A stretch of 64,000 bases of DNA from Microbispora rosea (GCF_900156315.1 NZ_FTNI01000004.1:124001-188000); one strand, 5' to 3'. Counted from the first letter of the stretch, positions 45,558 to 54,713 are shown. Numbers and translations are program-made. The notes: generated by a model from the letters alone, not told the origin.

Positions 45558-47966
45558 TCATCTGGCCACCTCCTGCTTGGCCTGGACAGCCGCCAGGCCG
45601 CTCACGATCACACCCGCAAGCGCAACGTACGCCCTGCGGCCGCCCATTCGGAGGTGATTGACGTCGACCGGTCCCGGCCGCCCCGGGGCCAGCTCGTCCT
45701 CCCAGGGCACCCGGACGATCGCCCGGCAGCGGCCGCTGGCCACCGCCTCGGCCTGCTCCACGTCGGGGAGGCTGCGGCGGCTCACGCCGTTGATCACCAT
45801 CACGGCGCGGCGCCGCAGGTCGGAGCAGCCGTGTCCGTCGAGCCACTCGTAGGTCATCGCCACCGCCTCGGAGGCGTCCTCGCTCGCGGGGGCGACCAGC
45901 ACGAGCTGGTCGGCGTACGGCAGGAGCCGGGCCGCCAGCGCGGCCGCGGGGTCGATCACGGTAAGCCGGTAGTGCCGGTCGAGCGCGGCGAGCGTCCTGC
46001 GCCAGTCGGCCAGGAAAGTGCGTTCGGCCAGGCGCTGCGTCACCCGGTCGTCGTTGTCCGCGCCGACGACCTCCAGTCCCGATTCGCAGCGCGTCGTGTA
46101 CGCCCGCATGCCGAGGTAGCCGGTCACCCCTTCGGAGCTCTCGATGAGCGAGCTCAGCGTCTCGGGGGACTCGGCGAAGATCCTCGTCGTGAGCGTGTCC
46201 TCTCCGGTGTTCGCGTCCAGCGCGAGCACACGGTCATCGCGGTAACGGGCCAGTGTGTGGCCCAGCATTAACGCCGTGGTCGTCTGCCCGGCGCCGCCCG
46301 TGCAGCCGAGCACCATGATCCGCCTGCTCGTGGTGAGGGGGACGCGGGTCCGGGCCTCGTCGACCTCCATGCCGTCCGTACGGCTGCCGCCCACGACGAC
46401 CTGCGCCAGGCGCCGCCAGCCCCCCGAGTTGTCACGCCCGACGACGGACTCGACGCGGCGCAGCCGCGGCGGCTCCTCGTGCGCCGGCCTGCCGGGGGTG
46501 GTCGTCCCGGGGGTGGGCAGCGACGGCCGGGCGGGACCGGCCGGGCCGGCGGCGCGGGGCCCCGAGGGCACGGCCCGGATCGACACTGCCGCCGGACCCG
46601 CCGGGGGCGGCGCCACGTCCCCCTTGCCCGTCGCGCCCTCGTACGGCCTGGCCCCCGTGGGGTGCGTCGCCTCCCGCGCGGGGTGGGCGGCAAGGTGGGC
46701 GGCGGAAGCGGGCTCGTCCGGGAGATCCTTCTGCGTGTCCGCCGGTGCGTGCTCGGCCGCGGCGTCCACAGGAGTGGCCTCCGCAGATGCGGTCTCCGCG
46801 TCGCCGGGAACAGTGTCCCCGGGGACCGGCGCCTCGCCCGCCGGCTCGTCCCCTGCGCCGCCCGGCACCCGGGGCCGCACGAGGCGCGGCGGACGGCCCT
46901 TGCGATGCTGCTCAAGGGCCTCGGCGTCGTGCGCGGGCTCCACGGCGGCCGGCTCGGTGGAAGAGTCGACGTCGGAGGGCCCTGCGGCGCGAGGTTCGGC
47001 CGAAGCGGCGAGCCTGCGCAGGCGGCGCAGCGTCTCGGTGCCGATGGGCGGGACGGCGGAGGGCGCCTGCTGCACAGGTCCCTCTTCGCGATTCTCCGGG
47101 GCCTCCTGAGGCTCTGGCGGCTCCTGCGGAGCCTGCGGCTCGCGGGCGGCAGGTCCCTCGCCGTGTCCCTCGCCGTGTCCCTCGCTGAGTCCCTCGCTGT
47201 GTCCCTCGCTGTGTCCCTCGCTGTGTCCCTCGTGCGGGTCGCGTTCGCGCTCCGGCGGGCGCGGAGAGGGCGCGAGCGGCGTGGGCGCGGGGGGCGCAGG
47301 CGACGTGGGCGGCTCCGTGAGGTAGAAAACGCGCTCACCGGTGGCGCCGGCCCGGGCGGCGGCACCGCTTCGGGGCAGGGGGGCGGGAGCCGTGTCGGTG
47401 ACCGGCACGGCGGCGGCGGCCGCGGCCGCCACGGCAGGGCGTACGACACGTGAGGGGTCCACCGGATGCGCGTCCACTCGTGCGGCGGCCCCCGAGGCCA
47501 CCCGTGCGCCGCTCCTGGAGACCTTCGGGACGGGCACCTTGACCGAGACCGCGCGGCGCGCCTTGCGGGCCGCGCTGCCATGCGGCGCCGCGACCGGCGG
47601 CGTGGTCCGCCAGACACGCGCCGTCACGGCGACCTCGTCCGGCTCGTCGAACGGGGCCATGCGGCACCACGTCCGGGGCTCGCTCATGTAGCGGAGCTGC
47701 GACTGCAGCAGCTCGGTCAGGCGCTTGCTCTCGATGACGGGGCGGGTGGACAGCCAGGTGAGCACGCCCGGAGGGACGAGGTAGATGACGTGCCAGGGGG
47801 CCGCGAACGGCAGTCCGATCAGGTAGAGGAAGACCCACCACGGCACGGAGACACCCACGAACACACCGATCCAGACGACCGGAAGCGGCATCGGCAGCCG
47901 TAGGTCGTACAGCTTGTACAGCCGCTTCTCAATACGCCAGATATTGGTATACGTGGGCAGATCCAC
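45558..47966 (-). CDS. TcpE-like membrane domain fused to ParA/MinD-like P-loop domain
   Basis: An 802-residue fusion. Residues 1-105 are TcpE-like with two transmembrane segments (RIEKRLYKLYDLRLP, then VVWIGVFVGVSVPWWVFLYL). Residues about 130-500 are a Pro/Glu/Ala-rich linker containing EGHS repeats. Residues about 545-800 are ParA/MinD-like, but the P-loop reads CTGGAGQTTT with Gln in place of the nucleotide-binding Lys; LDANTGED and VIDPAAAL stand where the later Asp motifs lie. The GTG at 47966 is chosen because GGAGAGGAGG lies 6 nt upstream, over an in-frame start 36 nt earlier. It may place or stabilise the secretion channel at a membrane site. Confidence 0.8.
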   Translation of the reverse strand: MDLPTYTNIWRIEKRLYKLYDLRLPMPLPVVWIGVFVGVSVPWWVFLYLIGLPFAAPWHVIYLVPPGVLTWLSTRPVIESKRLTELLQSQLRYMSEPRTWCRMAPFDEPDEVAVTARVWRTTPPVAAPHGSAARKARRAVSVKVPVPKVSRSGARVASGAAARVDAHPVDPSRVVRPAVAAAAAAAVPVTDTAPAPLPRSGAAARAGATGERVFYLTEPPTSPAPPAPTPLAPSPRPPERERDPHEGHSEGHSEGHSEGLSEGHGEGHGEGPAAREPQAPQEPPEPQEAPENREEGPVQQAPSAVPPIGTETLRRLRRLAASAEPRAAGPSDVDSSTEPAAVEPAHDAEALEQHRKGRPPRLVRPRVPGGAGDEPAGEAPVPGDTVPGDAETASAEATPVDAAAEHAPADTQKDLPDEPASAAHLAAHPAREATHPTGARPYEGATGKGDVAPPPAGPAAVSIRAVPSGPRAAGPAGPARPSLPTPGTTTPGRPAHEEPPRLRRVESVVGRDNSGGWRRLAQVVVGGSRTDGMEVDEARTRVPLTTSRRIMVLGCTGGAGQTTTALMLGHTLARYRDDRVLALDANTGEDTLTTRIFAESPETLSSLIESSEGVTGYLGMRAYTTRCESGLEVVGADNDDRVTQRLAERTFLADWRRTLAALDRHYRLTVIDPAAALAARLLPYADQLVLVAPASEDASEAVAMTYEWLDGHGCSDLRRRAVMVINGVSRRSLPDVEQAEAVASGRCRAIVRVPWEDELAPGRPGPVDVNHLRMGGRRAYVALAGVIVSGLAAVQAKQEVAR
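47155..47226. repeat. Six 12-bp repeats coding Glu-Gly-His-Gly/Ser
   Basis: Six tandem 12-mers of the CCCTCGCTGTGT type encode EGHG/EGHS/EGLS units in the linker of the TcpE-ParA fusion. Confidence 0.85.
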
Positions 47967-47988
47967 CCCGAACCTCCTCTCCGCCCGA

Positions 47989-48276
47989 TCACTTGATGCC
48001 AAGTGCGCCCGCGATCGCCTTCGCCGTCACCTCGATGATGTTGGGAACGTAGAAGATCACGCCGATCGCGATCGCCAGGATGATGAACTGGACGAACCTG
48101 GTGATCTCGCGGGTGAAAAGGAAGAAGATCGCCACGACGGAGACGACCGCGAGGAAGAGCGGAGCGAAGAACTTCCGGAGGAAGTCGGCGAGACCTTCGG
48201 TGTTGATGCCCGTCGTCGGCGCCGGTGACGGCGCGGCAAGATCAAGAAAGTGGTCCGCGATGGTCTTCAGTATCAA
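47989..48276 (-). CDS. TcpD-like small membrane protein of T4SS
   Basis: A 95-residue protein with two hydrophobic segments (about 40-58 and 62-82: APLFLAVVSVVAIFFLF and FVQFIILAIAIGVIFYVPN). Size, topology and place between tcpC- and tcpE-like genes fit the TcpD family; a VirB2 pilin-like role is also possible. The TTG at 48276 has GGGAGGG 7-8 nt upstream and is the likely start. Confidence 0.75.
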   Translation of the reverse strand: MILKTIADHFLDLAAPSPAPTTGINTEGLADFLRKFFAPLFLAVVSVVAIFFLFTREITRFVQFIILAIAIGVIFYVPNIIEVTAKAIAGALGIK

Positions 48277-48326
48277 CTCTCGCCCTCCCGGGGGGATGGA
48301 TCAGCGATGTCTTTGCCGGGCATGCG

Positions 48327-49337
48327 CTACCCCACGGACCGGTTCGCACCCTGGATGTCCCTGACGAACCACTTGCCGCCCTGCTTCTCGATCGTCAGCT
48401 GATAGGCCTGTTCGAGACCGGCCGGCTGCGCCGCCGGGTCCTGCGACGGGCTCGCGACCGCCGCCGACTGTCCGGACGCCACCGCCCACACGACCACGGC
48501 CGTGACCTTCCTGCTGTCGGCGCTGTCCGGCGGGACCACCACGTCCTTCAGTTCGGCGAGGGTGAACTCGCCGTTGAACCCGTTGACGGTCACCCCGCTC
48601 GCGACGTAGCGCTGGAGGTCGACCTGGTTGCCCGCGGCGTACGCCTTGAAGAAGCCTTCGAGCTGGGGACGCAGTTCGGCCTCGGTGGCGGAGTCGCGGT
48701 CGGGGTCCGGAAGCTGCGGCAGGCCCGCCGGCCCCGGCGCGGGCAGCAGAGCCGGCTGGGCCGAGACCACGAACCCGCCGTTGTCGTAGTAGACCGGCAC
48801 GGACAGCAGACCGCGGCTGCCCCCCGACTGGTACGTCACGGTCACCCGCGCGTTGTGGTCGTCGATCACGTCGATCCCGGCGAACTGGAAGGCCCCCGCC
48901 GACATGCGTCCGTAGCCGTTCCAGCCGAACTGCTCGTCGGCGCCCTCGGGCAGGAACGACCTCAGCCGTTCCGCGCGCTGCTGGGGATTGGCCGCGTCGT
49001 AGTTGAGGTAGACCGCCGCGAACTGGTTGGCGAAGGCCGCCGCCTGCGTCGCGGGGAATCCGGACGTCGCCGTGCCGGTGGGGGTCACGCCGGCCGGGTC
49101 GTCCTGTGTCAGCCGTTCGAACGGAGCGCGGACGCCGTTGACCACGATGACGACGATCAGCGCCCAGAGGATGACCCGCCCCGTCCAGACGAGCCAGCGG
49201 CCTCCACCACCGCTCCAGCCTCTGCGACGGGGGGCCGTGCCGTGCGCGGTGCTCGCCGCCTCGAAACCTTCCAGTGGGTACGGGTCAGGGTCGCCAGCGA
49301 TCCGCGGATCCTGCTGGACGTCTGACCTGCGAGCCAT
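48327..49337 (-). CDS. TcpC-like conjugal transfer protein
   Basis: A 336-residue protein. One transmembrane helix lies near residues 50-70 (VWTGRVILWALIVVIVVNGV), followed by two NTF2/VirB8-like domains (FANQFAAVYLNYD and LEGFFKAYAAG begin each). This is the architecture of TcpC (PF12642). It would form the periplasm-equivalent scaffold of the channel. First gene of the T4SS operon. ATG at 49337 preferred to the GTG 3 nt upstream because GGAGG sits 4 nt before the ATG. Confidence 0.87.
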   Translation of the reverse strand: MARRSDVQQDPRIAGDPDPYPLEGFEAASTAHGTAPRRRGWSGGGGRWLVWTGRVILWALIVVIVVNGVRAPFERLTQDDPAGVTPTGTATSGFPATQAAAFANQFAAVYLNYDAANPQQRAERLRSFLPEGADEQFGWNGYGRMSAGAFQFAGIDVIDDHNARVTVTYQSGGSRGLLSVPVYYDNGGFVVSAQPALLPAPGPAGLPQLPDPDRDSATEAELRPQLEGFFKAYAAGNQVDLQRYVASGVTVNGFNGEFTLAELKDVVVPPDSADSRKVTAVVVWAVASGQSAAVASPSQDPAAQPAGLEQAYQLTIEKQGGKWFVRDIQGANRSVG

Positions 49338-49692
49338 CACGCCTCCGCTCGCGCCGATCCCTCCGGCTGGCGCGGTTTCCTCTTGCTCTCGATCCGGTTA
49401 ACCGCATTGAAGTATTCACCCTAGCGGCCTCGCCAATTCTTCCAGGTAAGCCACGCCCATGGTGCAAGCATCGCCGCGACCGAGCAAACCAGGTCCACAT
49501 CCCGTAGAGACGCCCCACACCTATCCACTCCGCGGAAAAGCACGTTACGCCTGGCCAGCGAGAGCATCGATTACCTAACCGCCACCTATTGCTGTCTTCG
49601 CAGCTCGCAGGCATATCGAAACCGACCGTACGTGCGACGACGGCCCCGCCGGGCGGGGCCGTCGTGCCTGCAGAACCACTACACCTGCGCCC
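49338..49692. other. 355-bp intergenic region upstream of the T4SS operon
   Basis: No gene supported. It must carry the T4SS operon promoter (leftward), but I see no convincing -35/-10 pair. It also holds the hairpin at 49637-49665 downstream of the secreted protein gene, which points left toward the same operon. Confidence 0.5.
49637..49665 (-). terminator. Hairpin terminator of secreted protein gene
   Basis: A perfect 12-bp stem (ACGACGGCCCCG and its complement) with a 5-nt loop, 27 nt after the stop of the leftward gene at 49693. No U-run follows, as is common in actinomycetes. Confidence 0.75.
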
Positions 49693-50331
49693 TCACTGGC
49701 ACGCCTCGGAGGAGGACGAGGAAGTGGACGACTCACTCGACGCCGGTGGGATGCCCGCGGGCGGAACGTTCTCCGGAGCCGAGATCTGGGGCGGGACGTT
49801 CTCCGGTGCACTGCCCAGAGCGCTGCCAGGAGCGCTGCCAGGAGCGCTCTCCGGCAGATCGGAGCTCTGCGACTCGCCCGCGGACGACTGCGACTGCTCC
49901 TGCTCCGACAACTCCTGCTGCGCGCGCTGGGACATCTGCTCGATGCGCTGCTGCGCGCTCGCCGCCTCCTGCATGATCTGCTGCCTGGCGCTGCTCGCCT
50001 CGTCCCTGATGCTCTGGCGGGCCTCCTCCGCCATCTGTTCCATCGACGCGGCGCCCATGCCCGGGAACTCCGCGACCGTGAGCATCGGCATGCCGCTCTG
50101 CATCGTCCCGGTCACGGGCATGGCCTCGGCCGCCAGCAGCGGGTCGCTGATGGTGGTGGTGTACGACGTCGCCCGCACCCAGCCGCCGGGCTCGCCCGCC
50201 TGCGGCGCCCACGCCGACCCCGGGGCGCCGGTGGCCGCGGAGGCGGCGCCGCCGAGCAGCGCGACTCCTCCCGCCGTGAGCGTCGAGGCGAAAATCGCCG
50301 CGAGAGCCAGCTGTCTGGTTTTCCGATGCAT
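49693..50331 (-). CDS. Secreted Ala/Gln/Ser-rich protein of unknown function
   Basis: A 212-residue protein. A signal peptide with cleavage after ASA is clear (LALAAIFASTLTAGGVALLGG, then AASAATGA). The mature region begins WAPQAGEPGGWVRATSYTTT, then a helical Glu/Gln-rich region (SMEQMAEEARQSIRDEAS; ARQQIMQEAASAQQRIEQMS) and a Pro/Ser tail with APGS and APENVPP repeats. No enzymatic domain. The ATG at 50331 has AAGGAGGGG upstream. It is encoded upstream of and in the same direction as the T4SS operon, so secretion by the Sec route and a wall or surface role are possible, but any link is only positional. Confidence 0.75.
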   Translation of the reverse strand: MHRKTRQLALAAIFASTLTAGGVALLGGAASAATGAPGSAWAPQAGEPGGWVRATSYTTTISDPLLAAEAMPVTGTMQSGMPMLTVAEFPGMGAASMEQMAEEARQSIRDEASSARQQIMQEAASAQQRIEQMSQRAQQELSEQEQSQSSAGESQSSDLPESAPGSAPGSALGSAPENVPPQISAPENVPPAGIPPASSESSTSSSSSEACQ

Positions 50332-50730
50332 GGTCCCCTCCTTGGGCCCGATCGGGCCTCGCCAGGTCAGGCCACCTGGGCTTTTCCCGGTGCCCGAATT
50401 CGGCCGGCATCCCCTTCCGCTGTGCCGGATTACGGCAGCGAAGAGATTTGTCACGAAAAGGGATTCAAACGACGACTATGCGCCAAACGGCCTCATCTCG
50501 ATGCTTCAACGAACCTCACGAATGCGTCTAGGGCAGTTGACCCAAGCGTTTCCGCTGGCCATGGAGGATCTGACCGGAGGGAGAGGTGTGGCGGGTGATG
50601 CCGCTCACCGCCATGACCGCCGCTTTTGCGCGACCCGGTCGCCTCAAGGCCGTTCGAGGTCGTAGGCGGCGTCCGCCGTCACCCGCAAAATGTCGTGCAG
50701 TCCGCCGAGCCGGTCAGGAAGTATGCGGAG

Positions 50731-51207
50731 GTGGCCATACCGCAGCAGGAGCATCCGGTACGGCAGGCGACGACGTCCGACGCCGCTGCCGTCGCCGAGT
50801 TGCTGGACGCCTTCAACCGCGAGTTCGACGCGCCGTCACCGGGAACGGACGTGCTCACGGCACGCCTGCGCCTGCTGATCGGCGGAGACCACCTCGTCGC
50901 CCTTCTCACCGGCGAACCGGCCGTCGGCGTCGCGGTTCTGACCTTCCGGCCCGACGTCTGGCACGAGGGTCCGGCCGCGGTCCTGGACGAGCTGTACGTG
51001 CGGCCCGGCCTGCGTGGGCGGCGGTTCGGGCACGCCCTGCTGGAGGAGGCGTGCCGCCTCGCGCGGGAACGCGGCGCGGACATCCTCGCGATCGACGTCG
51101 ACGGCGAGGACACCGACACGCGCCGCTTCTACGAGGCGCACGGCTTCGCCAACACCGAACCCGGGGCGGCCGAGCCGATGTTCTACTACTACCGCGACCT
51201 CGTCTGA
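50731..51207 (+). CDS. GNAT family N-acetyltransferase
   Basis: A 158-residue GNAT-fold protein. The N-terminal strand-helix is VRQATTSDAAAVAELLDAF. VLDELYVRPGLRGRRFGHALL is motif A with the acetyl-CoA pyrophosphate loop RGRRFG. IDVDGEDTDTRRFYEAHGF is motif B. The acceptor is unknown. The GTG start at 50731 is the most downstream plausible one; earlier in-frame starts exist but their sequence is not GNAT-like. No strong Shine-Dalgarno. Confidence 0.85.
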   Translation: MAIPQQEHPVRQATTSDAAAVAELLDAFNREFDAPSPGTDVLTARLRLLIGGDHLVALLTGEPAVGVAVLTFRPDVWHEGPAAVLDELYVRPGLRGRRFGHALLEEACRLARERGADILAIDVDGEDTDTRRFYEAHGFANTEPGAAEPMFYYYRDLV

Positions 51208-51388
51208 GCACCGCCTGAGCAGCGCGAACCCCAGTGACACGCGTTCCAACAATCTCTGCCATAACCGAGCGCAACCGAACGTACGCGCACGCCTGAAACT
51301 TTCATCGCGGGCGACAGCCGTCAGGCGCGTTTCTGCTGCACGCCAGTTCAGCCACGTTCACACGCCATCTTTCCCTCCTGACCGTGCC

Positions 51389-51417
51389 TTGACATGCCCT
51401 GACCGCTCTGACATTTT
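51389..51417 (+). promoter_or_regulatory. Possible promoter of the GH59 gene
   Basis: A consensus TTGACA at 51389-51394 in the 296-bp gap before the GH59 gene has a weak -10-like CATTTT 17 nt further on. The -35 match is good and the -10 is poor, so this is tentative. Nothing else is recognised in 51208-51503. Confidence 0.3.
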
Positions 51418-51503
51418 CAAACGGCTTCCAACAGAAAGCGATCCAGCAGGGCTGGTGAACCGCCCTCACTCCTCCCCCACACGGACAGCCCCGGAGGTCC
51501 GGC

Positions 51504-53921
51504 ATGCGCAAACGTCGACCAGTCGGCGACAGGAAATGGGTCCGCATCATCATGGCGACGGTCACGGCGGCCGTGACCGGCGCCGGCGCCGTGGTGATGA
51601 CCGCGCCGGCGGCCCAGGCGGCCACGACGACCATCACGGTGAACGGCGGCTCGACGGGCCGCACGTTCGACGGAGTGGGGGCGATCAGCGGCGGCGGCGG
51701 CAACTCCCGGCTGCTCATCGACTACCCGGAGACGCAGCGCTCCCAGATCCTGGACTACCTGTTCAAGCCCGGATACGGCGCGGCGGTGCAGTTGCTGAAA
51801 CTGGAGATCGGCGGTGACGCCAACTCCACCGACGGCTCCGAGCCCAGCATCCAGCACACCCGCGGCGACATCAACTGCAACGTCGGCTACGAGTTCTGGC
51901 TGGGCGAGCAGGCGGTGGCCCGCAACCCGAACATCAAGCTGATCGCGCTGCCGTGGACCGCGCCGGGCTGGATCGGCGGCGGGAACTTCTGGTCCCAGGA
52001 CATGATCGACTACGACATCTCCTGGCTCAACTGCGCCAAGCAGCACGGCCTGACGATCAACTACATCGGCGGATGGAACGAGCGCGGGCACAACAAGACC
52101 TGGTACAAGAACCTCCGGTCGGCCCTCGACTCCAACGGCTACGGCAACGTGCAGATCGTCGGCGACGACAGCTTCGGCCTGTCCACCGCCGACGACATGC
52201 TGAGCGACCCGGCCTTCAAGGCCGCGGTCGGCGTGGTCGGGTCGCACTACCTGTGCGGCTACCTGGGCGACGCCACCTCGTGTCCGTCCAGCGCGAACGC
52301 CGTGGCCACCGGCAAGCCGATCTGGAACAGCGAGTTCGGATCGCAGGACTACATCAGCGGCTCGGCCCCCTACATCCGCAGCATCACCCGCGGATACCTC
52401 GACGGCCAGATGACGGGCTTCGTCAACTGGCCGCTGGTGGCCGCGCTCTACCCGAACCTGCCCTTCAACACCACCGCCCTGGCGGTCGCCAACTCGCCGT
52501 GGTCGGGCTCCTACCAGCTGGGCCGGAGCCTGTGGGCGAACGCCCAGGTCGCCCAGTTCACCCAGCCGGGCTGGCGCTTCCTCACCGGCAGCGCGAGCGG
52601 ATACCTCGGCGGGAACCGGAGCAACGGCAGCTACATCTCCCTGAAGTCCACGAACAACACCGACTACTCGACCATCTACGAGACCAGCACGTCGACGACC
52701 ACGCAGACCGTGAACGTCAACGTGACCGGCGGGCTGAGCACCGGGACCGTGCACGTGTGGTCCACCAACCTCGGCTCGAACAACCCCGCCGACTGGTTCG
52801 TCAGGCAGCCGGACATCACCCCCAGCAACGGCTCCTACTCGCTCACCATGCAGCCGAACCGGATCTACTCGGTGACCACGACCACCGGCCAGGGCAAGGG
52901 CACGGCGGCCGGACCGGCGAGCGCGCCGCTGGCTCTGCCGTACTCCGACGACTTCGACGCCTACGCCTCCCGCACCGAGGCCAAGTACTTCTCCGACATG
53001 CAGGGAGCCTTCGAGGTCCGGCCCTGCGCCGGCGGCCGGACCGGTCAGTGCCTGCAGCAGGTGACCCCCATGCGTCCGATCGAATGGCAGGACGACAGCG
53101 ACGCCTTCGGCCTGGTCGGCGACCCGTCCTGGAGCAACTACAAGGTCAGCGTGGACGTCAACTTCCAGCAGGGCGGCACCATCACGCTGCTCGGGCGGGC
53201 GAACACGCAGTCACGCCCGCAGAGCCACCAGGCGGCCTACCAGTTGCGGCTGAACAACTCCGGCGCCTGGTCGATCGCCAAGAGCACCACGTCCGGCACG
53301 GTGAGCACCCTCACCTCGGGCTCCCGGAGCTCGCTCGGGACCAACACCTGGCACACGATCTCGCTCAGCTTCTCGGGCAACCAGATCAGCGCCACCCTCG
53401 ACGGCGCCGCGCTCGGCTCGGTGACGGACAACTCCTACTTCGCGGGACAGGTCGGGCTCGGAGTGGTCGGCTACCAGACCGACATGTTCGACAACCTCTC
53501 CGTCACCGCGACCAGCGGCGGAAACGGCAACACCAGCGTCGGCCCCATCAGGGGCCAGGCCTCCGGCCGCTGCGTCGACGTCCCCAACCAGTCCCAGACC
53601 AACGGCACCCAGGTCGCACTCTGGGACTGCAACAGCGGCGCCAACCAGACCTGGACCCTCACGCCGTCCAAGCAGCTGATGGTCTACGGCACCAAGTGCC
53701 TGGACGCCTACGGGCAGGGCACGGCGGACGGGACCCGGGTCGACATCTACGACTGCAACGGCGGCACCCACCAGCAGTGGACGCTGAACTCCGACGGCAC
53801 GATCGTCGGAGTCGGCTCGAACAAGTGCCTGGACGCCTACGGCGGCGGCACCGCCAACGGCACCCAGCTGGTGATCTGGACGTGCAACGGCGGCGCGAAC
53901 CAGAAGTGGTCGCGCAGCTGA
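51504..53921 (+). CDS. Secreted GH59 galactosidase with ricin-type lectin domain
   Basis: An 805-residue secreted enzyme of glycoside hydrolase family 59 (galactosylceramidase-like beta-galactosidases). Signal peptide to about residue 39 (cleavage after AQA). The catalytic TIM-barrel begins RTFDGVGAISGGGG; acid/base Glu in IGGWNERG near 192 and nucleophile Glu in WNSEFGSQDY near 275. A C-terminal beta-sandwich/lectin-like region (about 480-670, LPYSDDFDAYASRTEAKYF) is followed by a ricin B-type lectin domain (about 680-805) with three QxW-type repeats (NQTWTLTP, HQQWTLNS, NQKWSRS). It probably releases galactose from plant or glycolipid polymers. Confidence 0.92.
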   Translation: MRKRRPVGDRKWVRIIMATVTAAVTGAGAVVMTAPAAQAATTTITVNGGSTGRTFDGVGAISGGGGNSRLLIDYPETQRSQILDYLFKPGYGAAVQLLKLEIGGDANSTDGSEPSIQHTRGDINCNVGYEFWLGEQAVARNPNIKLIALPWTAPGWIGGGNFWSQDMIDYDISWLNCAKQHGLTINYIGGWNERGHNKTWYKNLRSALDSNGYGNVQIVGDDSFGLSTADDMLSDPAFKAAVGVVGSHYLCGYLGDATSCPSSANAVATGKPIWNSEFGSQDYISGSAPYIRSITRGYLDGQMTGFVNWPLVAALYPNLPFNTTALAVANSPWSGSYQLGRSLWANAQVAQFTQPGWRFLTGSASGYLGGNRSNGSYISLKSTNNTDYSTIYETSTSTTTQTVNVNVTGGLSTGTVHVWSTNLGSNNPADWFVRQPDITPSNGSYSLTMQPNRIYSVTTTTGQGKGTAAGPASAPLALPYSDDFDAYASRTEAKYFSDMQGAFEVRPCAGGRTGQCLQQVTPMRPIEWQDDSDAFGLVGDPSWSNYKVSVDVNFQQGGTITLLGRANTQSRPQSHQAAYQLRLNNSGAWSIAKSTTSGTVSTLTSGSRSSLGTNTWHTISLSFSGNQISATLDGAALGSVTDNSYFAGQVGLGVVGYQTDMFDNLSVTATSGGNGNTSVGPIRGQASGRCVDVPNQSQTNGTQVALWDCNSGANQTWTLTPSKQLMVYGTKCLDAYGQGTADGTRVDIYDCNGGTHQQWTLNSDGTIVGVGSNKCLDAYGGGTANGTQLVIWTCNGGANQKWSRS

Positions 53922-53935
53922 GCCTGCGATGACAC

Positions 53936-53984
53936 CGGTCGGCCGGGTAAGCGCCGCAGCCCGAGGCGCGCACCCGGCCGGCCG
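53936..53984 (+). terminator. Terminator-like hairpin after GH59 gene
   Basis: A 13-bp stem with one wobble pair (53936-53948 with 53972-53984) encloses a nested GCGCC/GGCGC stem. It lies 14 nt after the GH59 stop and 15 nt before the left att repeat. Confidence 0.75.
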
Positions 53985-53998
53985 TTCGCCGCGAGCAC

Positions 53999-54035
53999 GG
54001 CGGACAGCGCCGGTTCAGACGTTGAAGCGGAACTC
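53999..54035. repeat. Left attachment repeat (attL), 37 bp
   Basis: Identical to 57253-57289; with one mismatch the identity extends 6 bp to the left (53993). It carries a partial copy of the ychF 3' end, including its stop. Confidence 0.9.
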
Positions 54036-54140
54036 TGACCGCCACTCCGCCGACCTGGGCGGTCGAGCTCATTGCGCTGGTCGGACGGCCTTCTGGGCCT
54101 CACGTTGGTGGTCGTTCGTTGCTGACGTTTCACGGTGTCT

Positions 54141-54160
54141 TGTGCCCCATACGTGCCCCA
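54141..54160. repeat. Left arm-type integrase site candidate
   Basis: TGTGCCCCATACGTGCCCCA, a doubled GTGCCCCA, matches 18 of 20 positions of the copy at 57207 inside the integrase gene. The same orientation at both ends suggests integrase arm sites. Confidence 0.55.
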
Positions 54161-54227
54161 GCCCAGCAGAGCGGGCGGCGTGCCGGTGCGGGTAGCTGTC
54201 GAGGTGGAAATCGATAAGGTGAGGTCC

Positions 54228-54713
54228 ATGGATTCCCGAGTTGATCCGGACGGCGGCGATGGTCACAGTAGCCCGCGTGACGTGTTTCTCCGCCTGGTGA
54301 ATGGGGTCTGCGAAGGGCCGTACGAAAATTTGGCCGACCTCTATGCCGAACAGACCCATGTCACCCACCCGTTTCACCCGCTCAACCCGCCGCCGCTGCT
54401 GAGCCGTAGCGAACTGCACGAGCACTTCACCGCGCCGCCGCCGTTTGCCCGGACGCTGAACCGTAAGCCGGTCAACATCATCATCCACGACACCGCTGAT
54501 CCGGAGGTGATCGTCGCCGAGTTCGCTTACCAGGGGCACGTGGAGGAGACCGGAGAGGCGTTCACCGTGCCCTGTGTCTTCGTTCTCCGTATTCGCGACG
54601 GGCTCATCGTCGAGTCTCGCGATTACATCGATCACATTGCCAGCGCACGGGCATGGGGCCAGCTCGAAAGCCTCCTGACCGCGCTGCGCCCATCGAGCGA
54701 GGTCGACCGCTGA
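54228..54713 (+). CDS. SnoaL/NTF2-like protein, cargo of the element
   Basis: A 161-residue protein with an NTF2-like fold pattern: FLRLVNGVCEGPYENLADLY as first helices, THPFHPLNPPPLLSRSELHEHF as the pocket loop, then VIVAEFAYQGHVEETG and FVLRIRDGLIVESRDY strands. Such proteins may be isomerases, cyclases or ligand binders. The ATG at 54228 follows AAGGTGAGG. It is the only apparently intact cargo gene in the element. Not recognised as a named family member. Confidence 0.8.
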   Translation: MDSRVDPDGGDGHSSPRDVFLRLVNGVCEGPYENLADLYAEQTHVTHPFHPLNPPPLLSRSELHEHFTAPPPFARTLNRKPVNIIIHDTADPEVIVAEFAYQGHVEETGEAFTVPCVFVLRIRDGLIVESRDYIDHIASARAWGQLESLLTALRPSSEVDR

